From IMG/VR virus record IMGVR_UViG_3300025000_000022, positions 1 through 52,548 of that record: 52,548 bases of DNA; one strand, given 5' to 3'. Shown piece by piece: positions 8,501-15,627 of this stretch (position 1 is the first letter of the stretch; every line of letters begins with the position of its first letter). The translations under genes were made by a program, and so were the position numbers. The stretch comes from a virus. Below the pieces are notes generated by a model. The model was not told where the DNA came from, ran no database searches, and worked only from the letters and a program-made list of their open reading frames with translations.

Positions 8501-9916
8501 GATAAGGATATAGTAGATCAAAATGTATTAAAAATAACAAATAAATATGAAATTGTAAAAGAAAGTATTGGTAAAGATGAAAAAATAGATTTTATATTAC
8601 CAATTAAAAATCTAAAAGAAGGTGAATTATTAGTTATAAATACCCATATTACCAATATTACTTTTATTGAATCTTTAACTAATATTTTTGAATTATTAAT
8701 GTCAGCAATTCAAAAAAGCTCACCAGCACTAGCAGTTCCACTTTTTTCAATAAGAAATTTATTGACTCAAATGTTTGCTTTAGACTTTATGGGTTTTAAT
8801 ATAAAAACTAAAATGAATTATAAATCTGATAAAAATAATAATGATGATTTTTATATATTTAATGCTGAATTAGTTGCTGTTTCTGATGGAGAAATAATTG
8901 ATTGTTCCGATAAAATGGAAGATAAATTTAGTATAAAAAGATCCGCTGGTAACTATATTATCATTAAACATAATATTTTGTGTTATTCATTGTATGGTCA
9001 TATTAAAAAAGGATCAATTAAAGTTAAAAAAGGTGATAAAGTTAAACAAGGTCAAGTTATTGCTAATGTTGGAAATTCTGGTGCTGGAAGTGAACCACAT
9101 CTACATTATCAACTATGTTATTTAGATCCTAAAGTTATTGATTTGAAACTGTTTTCAATAATGCCAACTCTTAGCAGTAAACCATTAGAAAACTTTAAAA
9201 ATTTTTTACAATACCCTATTAATAAATCGCTTCTTTCAACATCAATGAATAATTTAGTATCCTTATATCAATATACTGCTAATGAATTAAATAAAATTGA
9301 TAAAATTAAATATGAATTAAATAGAGATGGGGAAATACCTCCATTTGGTTTTGTGAGAAATAAGACAATAAATGAAAATACTATTATAAAAGAAGAAAAT
9401 AATGATTATATTATTACCGAATTATATTTAACTGATTTACCTAATTTTAATAATGATGAAGATGTTTATAATTTTATGAGAAATAATATTAAGAATTCTG
9501 ATTTCAATATATTAAAAAATGATGATGAACTTATTGAATCTCAAAATGGTTCATCTCATGAACAAGCAATATTTATTCGTAATTTATTTAATAACAATAA
9601 ATTATATAAAGCTAGTTGTTTATTCTTTATTGAATATAATGAAAAAGAAAACACAGGAGGATTTAATCATACTTTATGTTATTATGTTAAAGATGAAAAG
9701 ATTTATTGGATTGAAACTTCTTGGGGTGAACAACTAGGAATTCATGGCCCTTTTAATTCTTTAATACATCTAAAACAATATATTGAGGATATTCATATTA
9801 AAATGGAATCAAATAATAAATATCCTGTATTAATATGGAATACTTTACCTAATAAAATTGAATATGGTTTAGATTTAAATTCTTATGTGTTGTTTTGTTT
9901 AAATATTAAAAAATAA
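5507..9916 (+). CDS. Giant multi-enzyme protein, putative proteolytically processed virion polyprotein
   Basis: About 1,469 aa. TTG at 5507 is preferred because the AAAGG site touches an in-frame TTG at 5495; residue numbers below count from 5495. Order: two zinc-finger-like Cys/His sites (C8, C11, H24, H29; C55, C58, C75, C80); PD-(D/E)XK nuclease (E136, D176, E187-V-K189); GNAT acetyltransferase (FRGKGIS, 338-344); DUF5661-like block (GIEIEQEHT...DHLDEIPDYY, 442-471); ASCH-like beta domain (~500-565); SET methyltransferase (GKGIF, NHSNNPN 657-663, GEELTIDY 688-695); YiiX/NlpC-P60-like hydrolase (H859, C957); M23-like peptidase (YGH 1167-1169, HLH 1202-1204); transglutaminase-like end (~1280-1440). 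The motif x-K-E-S occurs at 408-411, 489-492, 707-710 and 1021-1024, each between domain blocks, like maturation protease sites. M23 lacks an evident first His/Asp motif and the transglutaminase-like Cys appears to be Ser. A virion location is inferred from the late-type promoter box and cell-wall hydrolases. Confidence 0.85.
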   Translation: MIKCIICNDKFNHIEDLYEHFEDEHNESIPKNFTPAQYIYFLKTGKDKGKCIVCKRPTKWNEVTNKYLRFCPLMQCKDKYRELFKERMIGKYGKIHLLNSPEQQKKMLANRKISGEYIWSDGTKKTYTGSYELDLLKFLDIFLRFSSEDVMTPSPHVYYYEYEGEEKFYIPDAFIPSLNLEIEVKTGKDNENNHPKIQAVDKVKERLKDKVLMSQSTFNYIKLTNKNYDALFEFLKQAKERFIESNGEDNKPIFVLMESYENIIDVDIIMEVEYHRALRILGDTKDKEKLGPREFYNKVAFRYIYKVGNKNAGFIEVKVKKGYAFFNIFIKEEFRGKGISHALMNEGLEFCHRSKRDINTMVLNIKKTNNISIKLAKKYGFKEQKSDKVNKTHIRFIKLVGEFVKESFIKENKDEKAIDLSYDIRPDSDYNSEQLKIGIEIEQEHTKNLDKARMIAKDHLDEIPDYYSRLVKMEKEAEGEKDIISKESFFNADELKNIKIKVPIITFPKKEWSSIKKRLNSGKVVYTIRVYVERHKYVENNVYQTEWGTAVQVISVNEIKSINEYEFKEYLDDEMKKDIGGARKLEVIALKKINDSYISETYYKVKDSKISGKGIFANKNVDVNTKLLAIKKVDNTGNPDKDYERTKAGQFVNHSNNPNLVLVQAIRNGKKVYFYKSKDKIKKGEELTIDYRQFDFEGKRDFVKESSFIKNIPDAINKETKIYFAITKDEIKLDKLVYTSDNKNKVINMSINNMIKSIIEQKLENLLTHYVEIPVSSTSEIKINTNIISDDKFDFTSIDTPFTIDLKKYPIREIIYDNLTESYNNNLYPVFILLTFTNTNMAKAIKFVTGEPYSHVSISFDSSMNDMYSFGRKFKDSNMTFINEDIKDGLFKDVIKDTIYSLYVIFVTKEQKELMINKLEEFKKKKDKLKFNFIGLFNISIGKETDRQNEYFCSQFVAEILKASNNGMIDKHPSLYKPYDFAKHKETHFVTKGKLENYDKDIVDQNVLKITNKYEIVKESIGKDEKIDFILPIKNLKEGELLVINTHITNITFIESLTNIFELLMSAIQKSSPALAVPLFSIRNLLTQMFALDFMGFNIKTKMNYKSDKNNNDDFYIFNAELVAVSDGEIIDCSDKMEDKFSIKRSAGNYIIIKHNILCYSLYGHIKKGSIKVKKGDKVKQGQVIANVGNSGAGSEPHLHYQLCYLDPKVIDLKLFSIMPTLSSKPLENFKNFLQYPINKSLLSTSMNNLVSLYQYTANELNKIDKIKYELNRDGEIPPFGFVRNKTINENTIIKEENNDYIITELYLTDLPNFNNDEDVYNFMRNNIKNSDFNILKNDDELIESQNGSSHEQAIFIRNLFNNNKLYKASCLFFIEYNEKENTGGFNHTLCYYVKDEKIYWIETSWGEQLGIHGPFNSLIHLKQYIEDIHIKMESNNKYPVLIWNTLPNKIEYGLDLNSYVLFCLNIKK

Positions 9917-9924
9917 ATATAAAT

Positions 9925-9955
9925 AAAGAATGGATATAATTTATATCCATTCTTT
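9925..9955 (+). terminator. Hairpin after the multi-enzyme gene
   Basis: 14-bp stem (9925-9938 with 9942-9955), 3-base loop, weak T tail. Confidence 0.75.
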
Positions 9956-9969
9956 AATATTATTATAAA

Positions 9970-9981
9970 TATATATTATTA
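9970..9981 (+). promoter_or_regulatory. Putative early-type promoter TATATATTATTA
   Basis: Full match to the repeated box, 55 bp before the gene at 10036. Resembles the phiKZ-type early promoter core TATATTA. Confidence 0.65.
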
Positions 9982-10035
9982 ACAAATAAATATAAAAATA
10001 GTGTTTTATTATTATTATTAATAGGAGATGTTTTT

Positions 10036-10254
10036 ATGAAATTATTTAAAGCTGAGGTAATGAGTCTTGGTGATTCTTATTTTTATTTAATAGTATCTGA
10101 AAATAAGGAAAATGCTGGAATGAAAGCATTAAATGACCGCCTTATTTACACATCATGTTCAGATATACATTCTAACGAAGAAGTTAATGAGATTGATGGA
10201 TATGCTGTTATAATTGAAAATAAAAAAATAATTTTAAAAGAAAAGGATAGGTGA
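10036..10254 (+). CDS. Small hypothetical protein, 72 aa
   Basis: ATG at 10036 after ATAGGAGATG. Probably a small beta-rich domain (KAEVMSLGDSYFYLIVSENKEN, then GYAVIIENKKIILKEK). First gene of an early-promoter operon running to about 11884. No family recognised. Confidence 0.75.
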   Translation: MKLFKAEVMSLGDSYFYLIVSENKENAGMKALNDRLIYTSCSDIHSNEEVNEIDGYAVIIENKKIILKEKDR

Positions 10255-10259
10255 TAGAT

Positions 10260-10736
10260 ATGAGTAAAAGATTTGGTAAGTTATTAGATTTAAATGATAA
10301 GTTAAGAAATAAAGAATTAGAAGCTAAGGGTGAAAAAGTAGCAGAATTTTTTACTAATAATGAATTTCTTTTAACAGGGTTTAATATGGTTAATGATATA
10401 AGAGATTTTTCTTTTTATGGATTTCTTCCTGATATTATAGACGAGTGTGAAAAATTTTCAGATAAAGAAAATAAATCTTTATTAGCAGACTCTTTTATTT
10501 ATGCATTAATATATAGGAATCTACTAAGCTCTTTAAAGGTTTTTATTGATATTAATGTTGAGGCTGTTTTAAGAAACTGTGATTTAAATAAAGATAGTAT
10601 AGATGAGTATATAAAAATATTGGAAAGAAATATTAATAAGGAAAAAATTGAAGAAAATAAAATTTTATTAGAACAAGTAAGAAACTTAAAGAATGTTATG
10701 AATATTTATGATACTATGTTAAATAGTATTAGTTAA
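10260..10736 (+). CDS. Hypothetical helical protein, 158 aa (paralog of the gene at 11111)
   Basis: ATG at 10260 chosen: AAGGATAGG spaces it well, and an in-frame GTG at 10251 overlaps the upstream stop. All-helical. Shares with the 11111 product the order N-terminal basic helix, DIRDFSFYGFLPDIIDECEKF, then ADSFIYALIYRNLLSSLKVFIDIN. The matching lines of the other copy are DNIFFSMFHSIIDEVENF and DEFAYSLIYHNLLTALDLFITVN. Function unknown; tandem duplication in an early operon suggests host take-over or regulation. Confidence 0.78.
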   Translation: MSKRFGKLLDLNDKLRNKELEAKGEKVAEFFTNNEFLLTGFNMVNDIRDFSFYGFLPDIIDECEKFSDKENKSLLADSFIYALIYRNLLSSLKVFIDINVEAVLRNCDLNKDSIDEYIKILERNINKEKIEENKILLEQVRNLKNVMNIYDTMLNSIS

Positions 10737-10749
10737 GGAGGTTGAATAA

Positions 10750-10983
10750 ATGTTCGTTGAAACAATATATGCAACAATAAGAAATATAACAAAAAGTATA
10801 AATCCAGGAGAGGGTTATGCTATTGATTTAAACAATGCCCAGGGTGCTTCTTTTGTTGCTTATATTTCAAAAAAAGAAAGATGTAAATATAGTATTGGAG
10901 ATATAGTTGAACTTCATATTCATGAAGAATTGATTGAAGATGATGCCATGTTTTATGAAAAAATAGGTAAAAAGGTTGGATAA
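10750..10983 (+). CDS. Small hypothetical protein, 77 aa
   Basis: ATG at 10750 with a perfect site TAAGGAGGTTG. Likely a small beta barrel: GYAIDLNNAQGASFVAYISKK then YSIGDIVELHIHEEL, reminiscent of OB/S1-type folds, but this is only pattern likeness. Third gene of the operon. Confidence 0.75.
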   Translation: MFVETIYATIRNITKSINPGEGYAIDLNNAQGASFVAYISKKERCKYSIGDIVELHIHEELIEDDAMFYEKIGKKVG

Positions 10984-11007
10984 ATATTTTACGAAAGGTG
11001 AAAAAAA

Positions 11008-11070
11008 ATGTTAGATACTTCGTTATGGATTTTCTTAATAATTATAATACTTAGTTTATCTATTAACTAA
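11008..11070 (+). CDS. Membrane micropeptide, 20 aa
   Basis: ATG at 11008 after GAAAGGTG. MLDTSLWIFLIIIILSLSIN is one membrane helix with a three-residue acidic start. It sits between two real genes of the early operon with its own ribosome site. Confidence 0.5.
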   Translation: MLDTSLWIFLIIIILSLSIN

Positions 11071-11080
11071 ATTTATAAAA

Positions 11081-11092
11081 AACATATTTTTA
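11081..11092 (+). promoter_or_regulatory. Putative late-type promoter box AACA-N6-TA
   Basis: AACATATTTTTA, 18 bp before the ATG at 11111. The short leader and position in an early operon make it less sure. Confidence 0.35.
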
Positions 11093-11110
11093 GAAAGAAG
11101 GTTAATTATT

Positions 11111-11551
11111 ATGAACATTATTGATTTGAATAAGAAACTAAAAGAAAGAAGACTAAAAAGTGAATTTAATAAAGTAAAAACATTTAGTGAGAAACATGGT
11201 GAATTATGTGAAGTTTATACTGATTTTGCAGGTGCAAGAGATAATATATTTTTCTCAATGTTTCATAGTATTATTGATGAGGTTGAAAATTTTAATGAAA
11301 AGGATGAAGAAATTAAAGATGAATTTGCATATAGTTTAATTTATCACAACTTATTAACCGCATTAGATTTATTTATTACAGTTAATACAAACAACTTATT
11401 TTTATTAGAGAATGATTTAAAAATAACTAAAGAAAATATAGACGAATTTATTGATAAGTTCGATAAAGAAAATGTTGGTGAGTTTGTTAATAAGCAACTT
11501 ATGTTATTAAAAGTTGCTTATAACTTATTTGATAAAATGAAACCAGAATAA
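11111..11551 (+). CDS. Hypothetical helical protein, 146 aa (paralog of the gene at 10260)
   Basis: ATG at 11111 after GAAAGAAGG. All-helical. Same layout as the 10260 product, with the best-kept stretch DEFAYSLIYHNLLTALDLFITVNTN. No catalytic motif or membrane helix. The two copies flank the 77-aa gene and the micropeptide. Confidence 0.78.
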   Translation: MNIIDLNKKLKERRLKSEFNKVKTFSEKHGELCEVYTDFAGARDNIFFSMFHSIIDEVENFNEKDEEIKDEFAYSLIYHNLLTALDLFITVNTNNLFLLENDLKITKENIDEFIDKFDKENVGEFVNKQLMLLKVAYNLFDKMKPE

Positions 11552-11566
11552 AGGATGATAAAATAA

Positions 11567-11746
11567 ATGAGTATTATAACTAAAGTAACTGTTCTTCTTG
11601 GATTTTTATTACAATTATTTATTTTTATGGGTTTTATAATATATAGTGTTCAAAAAAAAATTAAGAAAGTAAATTTATTAGCTTTGCTTACAATTAGTTT
11701 ATTTATATTATCAGTATATACATTTATTGTATATTTATTTTTATAA
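11567..11746 (+). CDS. Small membrane protein with two helices, 59 aa
   Basis: ATG at 11567 after AAAGGATG. Two hydrophobic helices (VTVLLGFLLQLFIFMGFIIY and LLALLTISLFILSVYTFIVY) joined by a basic loop QKKIKKVN, so both ends are probably outside and the loop inside. This is holin-like in shape, but so are many small early phage membrane proteins. Confidence 0.65.
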   Translation: MSIITKVTVLLGFLLQLFIFMGFIIYSVQKKIKKVNLLALLTISLFILSVYTFIVYLFL

Positions 11747-11764
11747 TTAAAAGGTGGTGAGAAA

Positions 11765-11884
11765 ATGGAAAATAACATATTTTTATTCATAGGGTCATCA
11801 TTAATAATTAGTTTTATTACTTTTTGTATTGGTTATAAATTAGGTATAGATGATAAAAATCGTGCTTGTAAAGAAATAAGATAG
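11765..11884 (+). CDS. Small membrane protein, 39 aa
   Basis: ATG at 11765 after AAAAGGTGGTG. One helix (IFLFIGSSLIISFITFCIGY) then a charged tail GIDDKNRACKEIR. Last of the cluster of small membrane genes before the next early promoter. Confidence 0.6.
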   Translation: MENNIFLFIGSSLIISFITFCIGYKLGIDDKNRACKEIR

Positions 11885-11927
11885 TATTTTATTATAGATT
11901 AAACATTTCTTTGAAATACATTTTAAG

Positions 11928-11939
11928 TATATATTATTT
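11928..11939 (+). promoter_or_regulatory. Putative early-type promoter TATATATTATTT
   Basis: 11 of 12 match to the box, 70 bp before the gene at 12009. The intervening leader shows no clear structure. Confidence 0.6.
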
Positions 11940-12008
11940 AAGTGTATTAAAAATTAATACAGAGAACTAATTAAGTAAATAAAAACTATTAACTGGAGGT
12001 ATAATTAA

Positions 12009-12557
12009 ATGGGAAAACCAACTAAAAGTTTTACAGAGGTATTTGATGAAATTAAAAATGCAAATAAGGTATCTAAAAAAGGAAAACCCATTGTTTCATT
12101 CAGTCGTGGTGACTTTGATAGGCTAACCAAAGCTTTTTTGAATGAAATCAACTATAAAGTGGAAAGTGTTTCAATTAAAGCAAATGAACCTGTAACCAAA
12201 GAGGTATTTCCGGTTCAATTGTTCCGTAATATGATTAAAACAGTTCTGATTGATTTTGGTGTTGATAAACAGGAAGCTCAGCGAGTTGTTGAGTCTTATG
12301 AGTTTAGAAACACTGAAGGTGTGTATGAAGTGTGTTCCGAACTCATCTATAAATACGTTGATGCCGGTAGGAAATTTGATTTTATCCCCAAAGAAGATTT
12401 CAACGGTTCAATTATTTTGAAAGATGTTGCAGAATTTGTTGGTGAATATACCAATATTCAAGATGGTAAAAAAATAAGTATTCGAAAAGAAGCTCATAAG
12501 CTTCTAAAGACAAAAAGTAGATGCCCAAAAGGAAAAAAACATAAAGTTGATGAATAA
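12009..12557 (+). CDS. Hypothetical protein, 182 aa, probably highly expressed
   Basis: ATG at 12009 after AACTGGAGG. Helical with a basic C terminus (RKEAHKLLKTKSRCPKGKKHKVDE) that could bind nucleic acid. Codons are visibly richer in G and C than neighbours (gttccg, cagcga, gccggt), which in an AT-rich phage often marks high expression. Single-gene unit with its own promoter and a long palindromic terminator. No family recognised. Confidence 0.78.
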   Translation: MGKPTKSFTEVFDEIKNANKVSKKGKPIVSFSRGDFDRLTKAFLNEINYKVESVSIKANEPVTKEVFPVQLFRNMIKTVLIDFGVDKQEAQRVVESYEFRNTEGVYEVCSELIYKYVDAGRKFDFIPKEDFNGSIILKDVAEFVGEYTNIQDGKKISIRKEAHKLLKTKSRCPKGKKHKVDE

Positions 12558-12566
12558 AACATGTAA

Positions 12567-12608
12567 ATATAATATAATGATATTAAATATCATTATATTA
12601 TATTTTTT
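12567..12608 (+). terminator. Long AT palindrome terminator
   Basis: 18-bp arms (12567-12584 with 12586-12603) around one base, then six T. All-AT except one G-C pair. Confidence 0.8.
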
Positions 12609-12618
12609 ATATTAATAT

Positions 12619-12647
12619 AAAAAAATAGAAATGGGGGTTAACCCCAT
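12619..12647 (-). terminator. Terminator of the leftward gene at 12664-13008
   Basis: ATGGGG/CCCCAT stem (12631-12636, 12642-12647), followed on the minus strand by a T run at 12619-12625. Confidence 0.8.
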
Positions 12648-12663
12648 CCCTACTTTTTATAAG

Positions 12664-13008
12664 TCAATTTATTTTTTTTATTCTTACAAATGAAACCACT
12701 TGAGGTTTCATTAAAGTCTTTAAGAATGTTATGAAAAACAGACCTAGAAAGCCTCCTTTCTTTTTATTGAGACTTTTTTCAATAGCTGGTTCGAGTAACT
12801 GGTTCAAAAAATGTTCACCGCCCTGTTGAATTTGATATGGTCGAAACCGACTTATTAAGAAAGTCAATTCGCTATGACCAATAATAAATATATAGTTGGT
12901 AACGGTTTCTACAATCAAGGGTCGGTATCCTATTCGGTATCTACATCCCAAAGTCCCATCATAACAATTCTCTTTAACTAATTCTGTAAATCCTCGCTGT
13001 GGTTTCAT
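12664..13008 (-). CDS. Hypothetical protein, 114 aa
   Basis: ATG at 13008 after ATAAGGAGGTGG. Contains RYRIGYRPLIVETVTNYIFIIGHSEL and a weakly hydrophobic GGFLGLFFITFLKTLM stretch near residues 85-100 that could contact a membrane. Codon usage is richer in G and C than average. Unique minus-strand unit with its own early-type promoter at 13099-13110. No family recognised. Confidence 0.7.
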   Translation of the reverse strand: MKPQRGFTELVKENCYDGTLGCRYRIGYRPLIVETVTNYIFIIGHSELTFLISRFRPYQIQQGGEHFLNQLLEPAIEKSLNKKKGGFLGLFFITFLKTLMKPQVVSFVRIKKIN

Positions 13009-13045
13009 TATTTACCACCTCCTTATATACATAATTTTATATGTA

Positions 13046-13071
13046 TCCCGATTATATTATAACCCTGAATC
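13046..13071 (-). other. Leader hairpin before the 114-aa gene
   Basis: CCGATT and AATCGG can pair around a 14-base loop, between promoter and ribosome site of the 12664-13008 gene. Could affect leader stability; nothing like a known riboswitch. Confidence 0.35.
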
Positions 13072-13098
13072 GGTGGGTGTAATTGTTAGATATCTAGA

Positions 13099-13110
13099 TT
13101 ATAATATATA
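13099..13110 (-). promoter_or_regulatory. Putative early-type promoter TATATATTATAA
   Basis: Minus strand, 91 bp before the ATG at 13008; 11 of 12 match. Confidence 0.55.
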
Positions 13111-13150
13111 CTTAGTAATATTGAATATACTAAAAAAATAAAAGGAACAT

Positions 13151-13189
13151 AAAAAAATAATGAGTTGACAATATTTCACCAACTCATTA
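13151..13189 (-). terminator. Terminator of the leftward gene at 13199
   Basis: 10-bp stem TAATGAGTTG/CAACTCATTA (13158-13167, 13180-13189) with a minus-strand T run at 13151-13157. Confidence 0.85.
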
Positions 13190-13198
13190 ATTATTCAT

Positions 13199-13474
13199 CT
13201 ATATATCAAAACATGCTATAATATTACAAGGATTTTTATCAGCAACTTCTGATATATGTACAGTTTTATTTCTACGAAAAAGTTTATTAAAAGAAACAAC
13301 ACCATTATTAAACATAGGATACATATTCCCATTGGAACATAGGATTATAGCAATTATCTTCTTAATACAGGATGCAGAGGAATGATCTAAAACATAGCCA
13401 GCATCCCCTTTAACAGTGTCAGTATATCTTTTAACCTTAGTTGACAACACATTGCTAATTTTAGCATTTTTCAT
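13199..13474 (-). CDS. Hypothetical protein, 91 aa
   Basis: The ATG at 13474 (MKNAKISNVLSTKVKRY) is chosen over one at 13516: the early-type promoter box ends 3 bp before 13516, leaving no leader, while 13474 is 44 bp downstream and follows GGGGGTAA. Small alpha/beta protein with IIAIILCSNGNMYPMF and three Cys. Transcribed alone leftwards. No family recognised. Confidence 0.68.
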   Translation of the reverse strand: MKNAKISNVLSTKVKRYTDTVKGDAGYVLDHSSASCIKKIIAIILCSNGNMYPMFNNGVVSFNKLFRRNKTVHISEVADKNPCNIIACFDI

Positions 13475-13518
13475 TTTTAAATTACCCCCATTTATTTTAT
13501 TAATATTTATTTTCACTC

Positions 13519-13530
13519 TAATAATATATA
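13519..13530 (-). promoter_or_regulatory. Putative early-type promoter TATATATTATTA
   Basis: Full match on the minus strand; decides the start of the 91-aa gene. Confidence 0.65.
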
Positions 13531-13552
13531 TTTGAAATTTTAATTAAATAAA

Positions 13553-13564
13553 AACAATTACTTA
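13553..13564 (+). promoter_or_regulatory. Putative late-type promoter box AACA-N6-TA
   Basis: AACAATTACTTA, 29 bp before the ATG at 13594. Confidence 0.55.
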
Positions 13565-13593
13565 AAGTAACAAATATAAAGGAGTGAAATATA

Positions 13594-15525
13594 ATGGATT
13601 TTAATATATTGTTAGAAACTAAATTAAAAGCTAAGGACCGGAAAAACCTAGATTCGGAAGATTTTGGAATACCTGAAGACAGAAAATTTCCATTAATTGA
13701 TGAGGAACATACACTTCAAGCTATTAGATTTTTTAGATATTGCCCCGCATCTAAAAAATTAATATTAGCTAAAAATATAAATAAGAAAGCTAAAGAATAT
13801 GGTTTAAGAATAAATATTAGTGAGAAAAACCCTTTTTATAAATTAGCCGATAGAAGTATAATAAAAGAATGTGTTAACTGTTCGGTAGATGAATATCAAA
13901 TATATGATATGGATTTATCCAAAGAATTTTTAGATTTTATACCTAAAAATGATTATTTAAAACAAATAATCAAAGAGTTAAATACATTTATACCATCATC
14001 ATTAAGGGATGTTTTCGATTTTGAAAAAAAACTGTATGAAAATTTTTATATCTTATTTATAAATGACATTATAATTAATTCAATAAATAATAATAGATTA
14101 ATTATTATACCAATAGCAGTAATACAAACTTTAAATTCATATATTGAAAAGGTACTATATGAAAGAGGTTTTGAATATATATTATTTATACAGGGAAATG
14201 GTTATAGTCATATTGAATCAATTAAATTACAAAAAAATATGATTGATGACTTTTGTTATATGATTGATGGGGAAAATAGTATTGATGAAAATAAAAAATA
14301 TCTATCATCTTTAAAAGATATGATGAAACAAAATCCAAATAATTTCTTTTTAATCGTAAGACGTATTTATTTTTCATATATTCAAGGATTAAAAATAATA
14401 TGTGAGAGTGATATATATAATGTAAAAAATTCGAATAATAAAATTGAAATTTTAAATACTTTATTTAAGGAGTTTCTTGAAGATAAGGGAATAAAATATT
14501 TATATAGTCCTTTAGTTCATGGTTCTAATAGAGACCAAGAAGATTATGAATATTTTTTAAATTTAAATATGAAAAATACTGAGGAATTTCTAAGAAAAAA
14601 ATCTGTTGAATTAAAAGATTCAATTCGTTATATTACAACTAAATTTAATCTTTCATTAGGAATTAACTTTTTTAGTAATATGAATGAATTTTTTATGCAA
14701 GATATACCGAGAAATGATATTGAAATTCTATCCATAATAGAATTTTTAAAAGGTTCTTTAAATCCAAAATTTATTGAATATTACAATAAAAATTATACAT
14801 TAAAATTAGATAATAAAGATTTATTATTTTTCAATGAGTTAAAAAGTATTTTCTCAGGGGTTTACAATTCAACTGATAGAAACTGTGAATTAATATATTA
14901 TGGTGTAGGAGAAAGACGTTTATATTTATTAGCTAAACATAAGATTGATAGTAATGAACTTATTTTAATAAAACTATATGATGATTCATTAGAAACGAAT
15001 TTAATTCCATTAATATCTGATGATAGTAAAGATTTAGAAACTTTAGATATGAAGATTATTTATCTGAATAAAAAAGGGGGTGAAGAAACATACAATAGTA
15101 AAGTATTAACAGAAGGTATTTCAGTAGATGAAGATGGTATTAAATTCTATTTTAAACCTAGAAAATCGTATATGGATGATTATTCAGAAAATCACAAATT
15201 ATTAGTTGAAAATTTTAAATCTAAAAATTATGAAGCAATGAAACATAATTTAGCTTATTTATTTGCTTTAATAAATTCCATAGAACGGGATGTGATATAT
15301 AAGAAAAAAAATATTGATACTGATAAGTTAAAAGATGCTCAAAAAGCTAGAGCATTTGCAATTAATGATTTTAAGACTTATTTAAAAGAAGTGCAAAAGA
15401 ATGAAAAAGATTTTGATTTTACTAAATATTTTGAAAATGGTGGATATGATACATTTGTATATAATATAGATACAAAGTCTATATTAGGTGTAAAGAAATT
15501 ATTTAAAATAATTATGCTTGGATAG
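13594..15525 (+). CDS. DUF6582-like N terminus, large putative virion protein
   Basis: 643 aa, ATG at 13594 after AAAGGAGTG. Residues 15-85 (DRKNLDSEDFGIPEDRKFPLIDEEHTLQAI) fit the phage motif written as DUF6582: a FaIPEDRkyPi.DeeHar.AL block found in capsid-associated and other phage proteins. The remaining ~550 residues are helical and unrecognised. Begins MDFNILLETKLK, where I-L-L-E resembles the hydrophobic-x-Glu motif seen in other proteins here. Late-type promoter box and terminator make it a single-gene unit. A virion role is inferred. Confidence 0.75.
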   Translation: MDFNILLETKLKAKDRKNLDSEDFGIPEDRKFPLIDEEHTLQAIRFFRYCPASKKLILAKNINKKAKEYGLRINISEKNPFYKLADRSIIKECVNCSVDEYQIYDMDLSKEFLDFIPKNDYLKQIIKELNTFIPSSLRDVFDFEKKLYENFYILFINDIIINSINNNRLIIIPIAVIQTLNSYIEKVLYERGFEYILFIQGNGYSHIESIKLQKNMIDDFCYMIDGENSIDENKKYLSSLKDMMKQNPNNFFLIVRRIYFSYIQGLKIICESDIYNVKNSNNKIEILNTLFKEFLEDKGIKYLYSPLVHGSNRDQEDYEYFLNLNMKNTEEFLRKKSVELKDSIRYITTKFNLSLGINFFSNMNEFFMQDIPRNDIEILSIIEFLKGSLNPKFIEYYNKNYTLKLDNKDLLFFNELKSIFSGVYNSTDRNCELIYYGVGERRLYLLAKHKIDSNELILIKLYDDSLETNLIPLISDDSKDLETLDMKIIYLNKKGGEETYNSKVLTEGISVDEDGIKFYFKPRKSYMDDYSENHKLLVENFKSKNYEAMKHNLAYLFALINSIERDVIYKKKNIDTDKLKDAQKARAFAINDFKTYLKEVQKNEKDFDFTKYFENGGYDTFVYNIDTKSILGVKKLFKIIMLG

Positions 15526-15533
15526 TAAAATAT

Positions 15534-15577
15534 GAGATAACCTTTTAATAAGGTTATCTCAATCTTAATACTTTTTT
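15534..15577 (+). terminator. Hairpin after the DUF6582-like gene
   Basis: 11-bp stem (15534-15544 with 15550-15560), 5-base loop, with T6 only at 15572-15577, so termination strength is uncertain. Confidence 0.7.
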
Positions 15578-15588
15578 ACCATTCATAA

Positions 15589-15600
15589 AACATTATTATA
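15589..15600 (+). promoter_or_regulatory. Putative late-type promoter box AACA-N6-TA
   Basis: AACATTATTATA, 27 bp before the ATG at 15628. Confidence 0.55.
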
Positions 15601-15627
15601 ATCAAATCAAAAGGGAGGTTTATCTAT

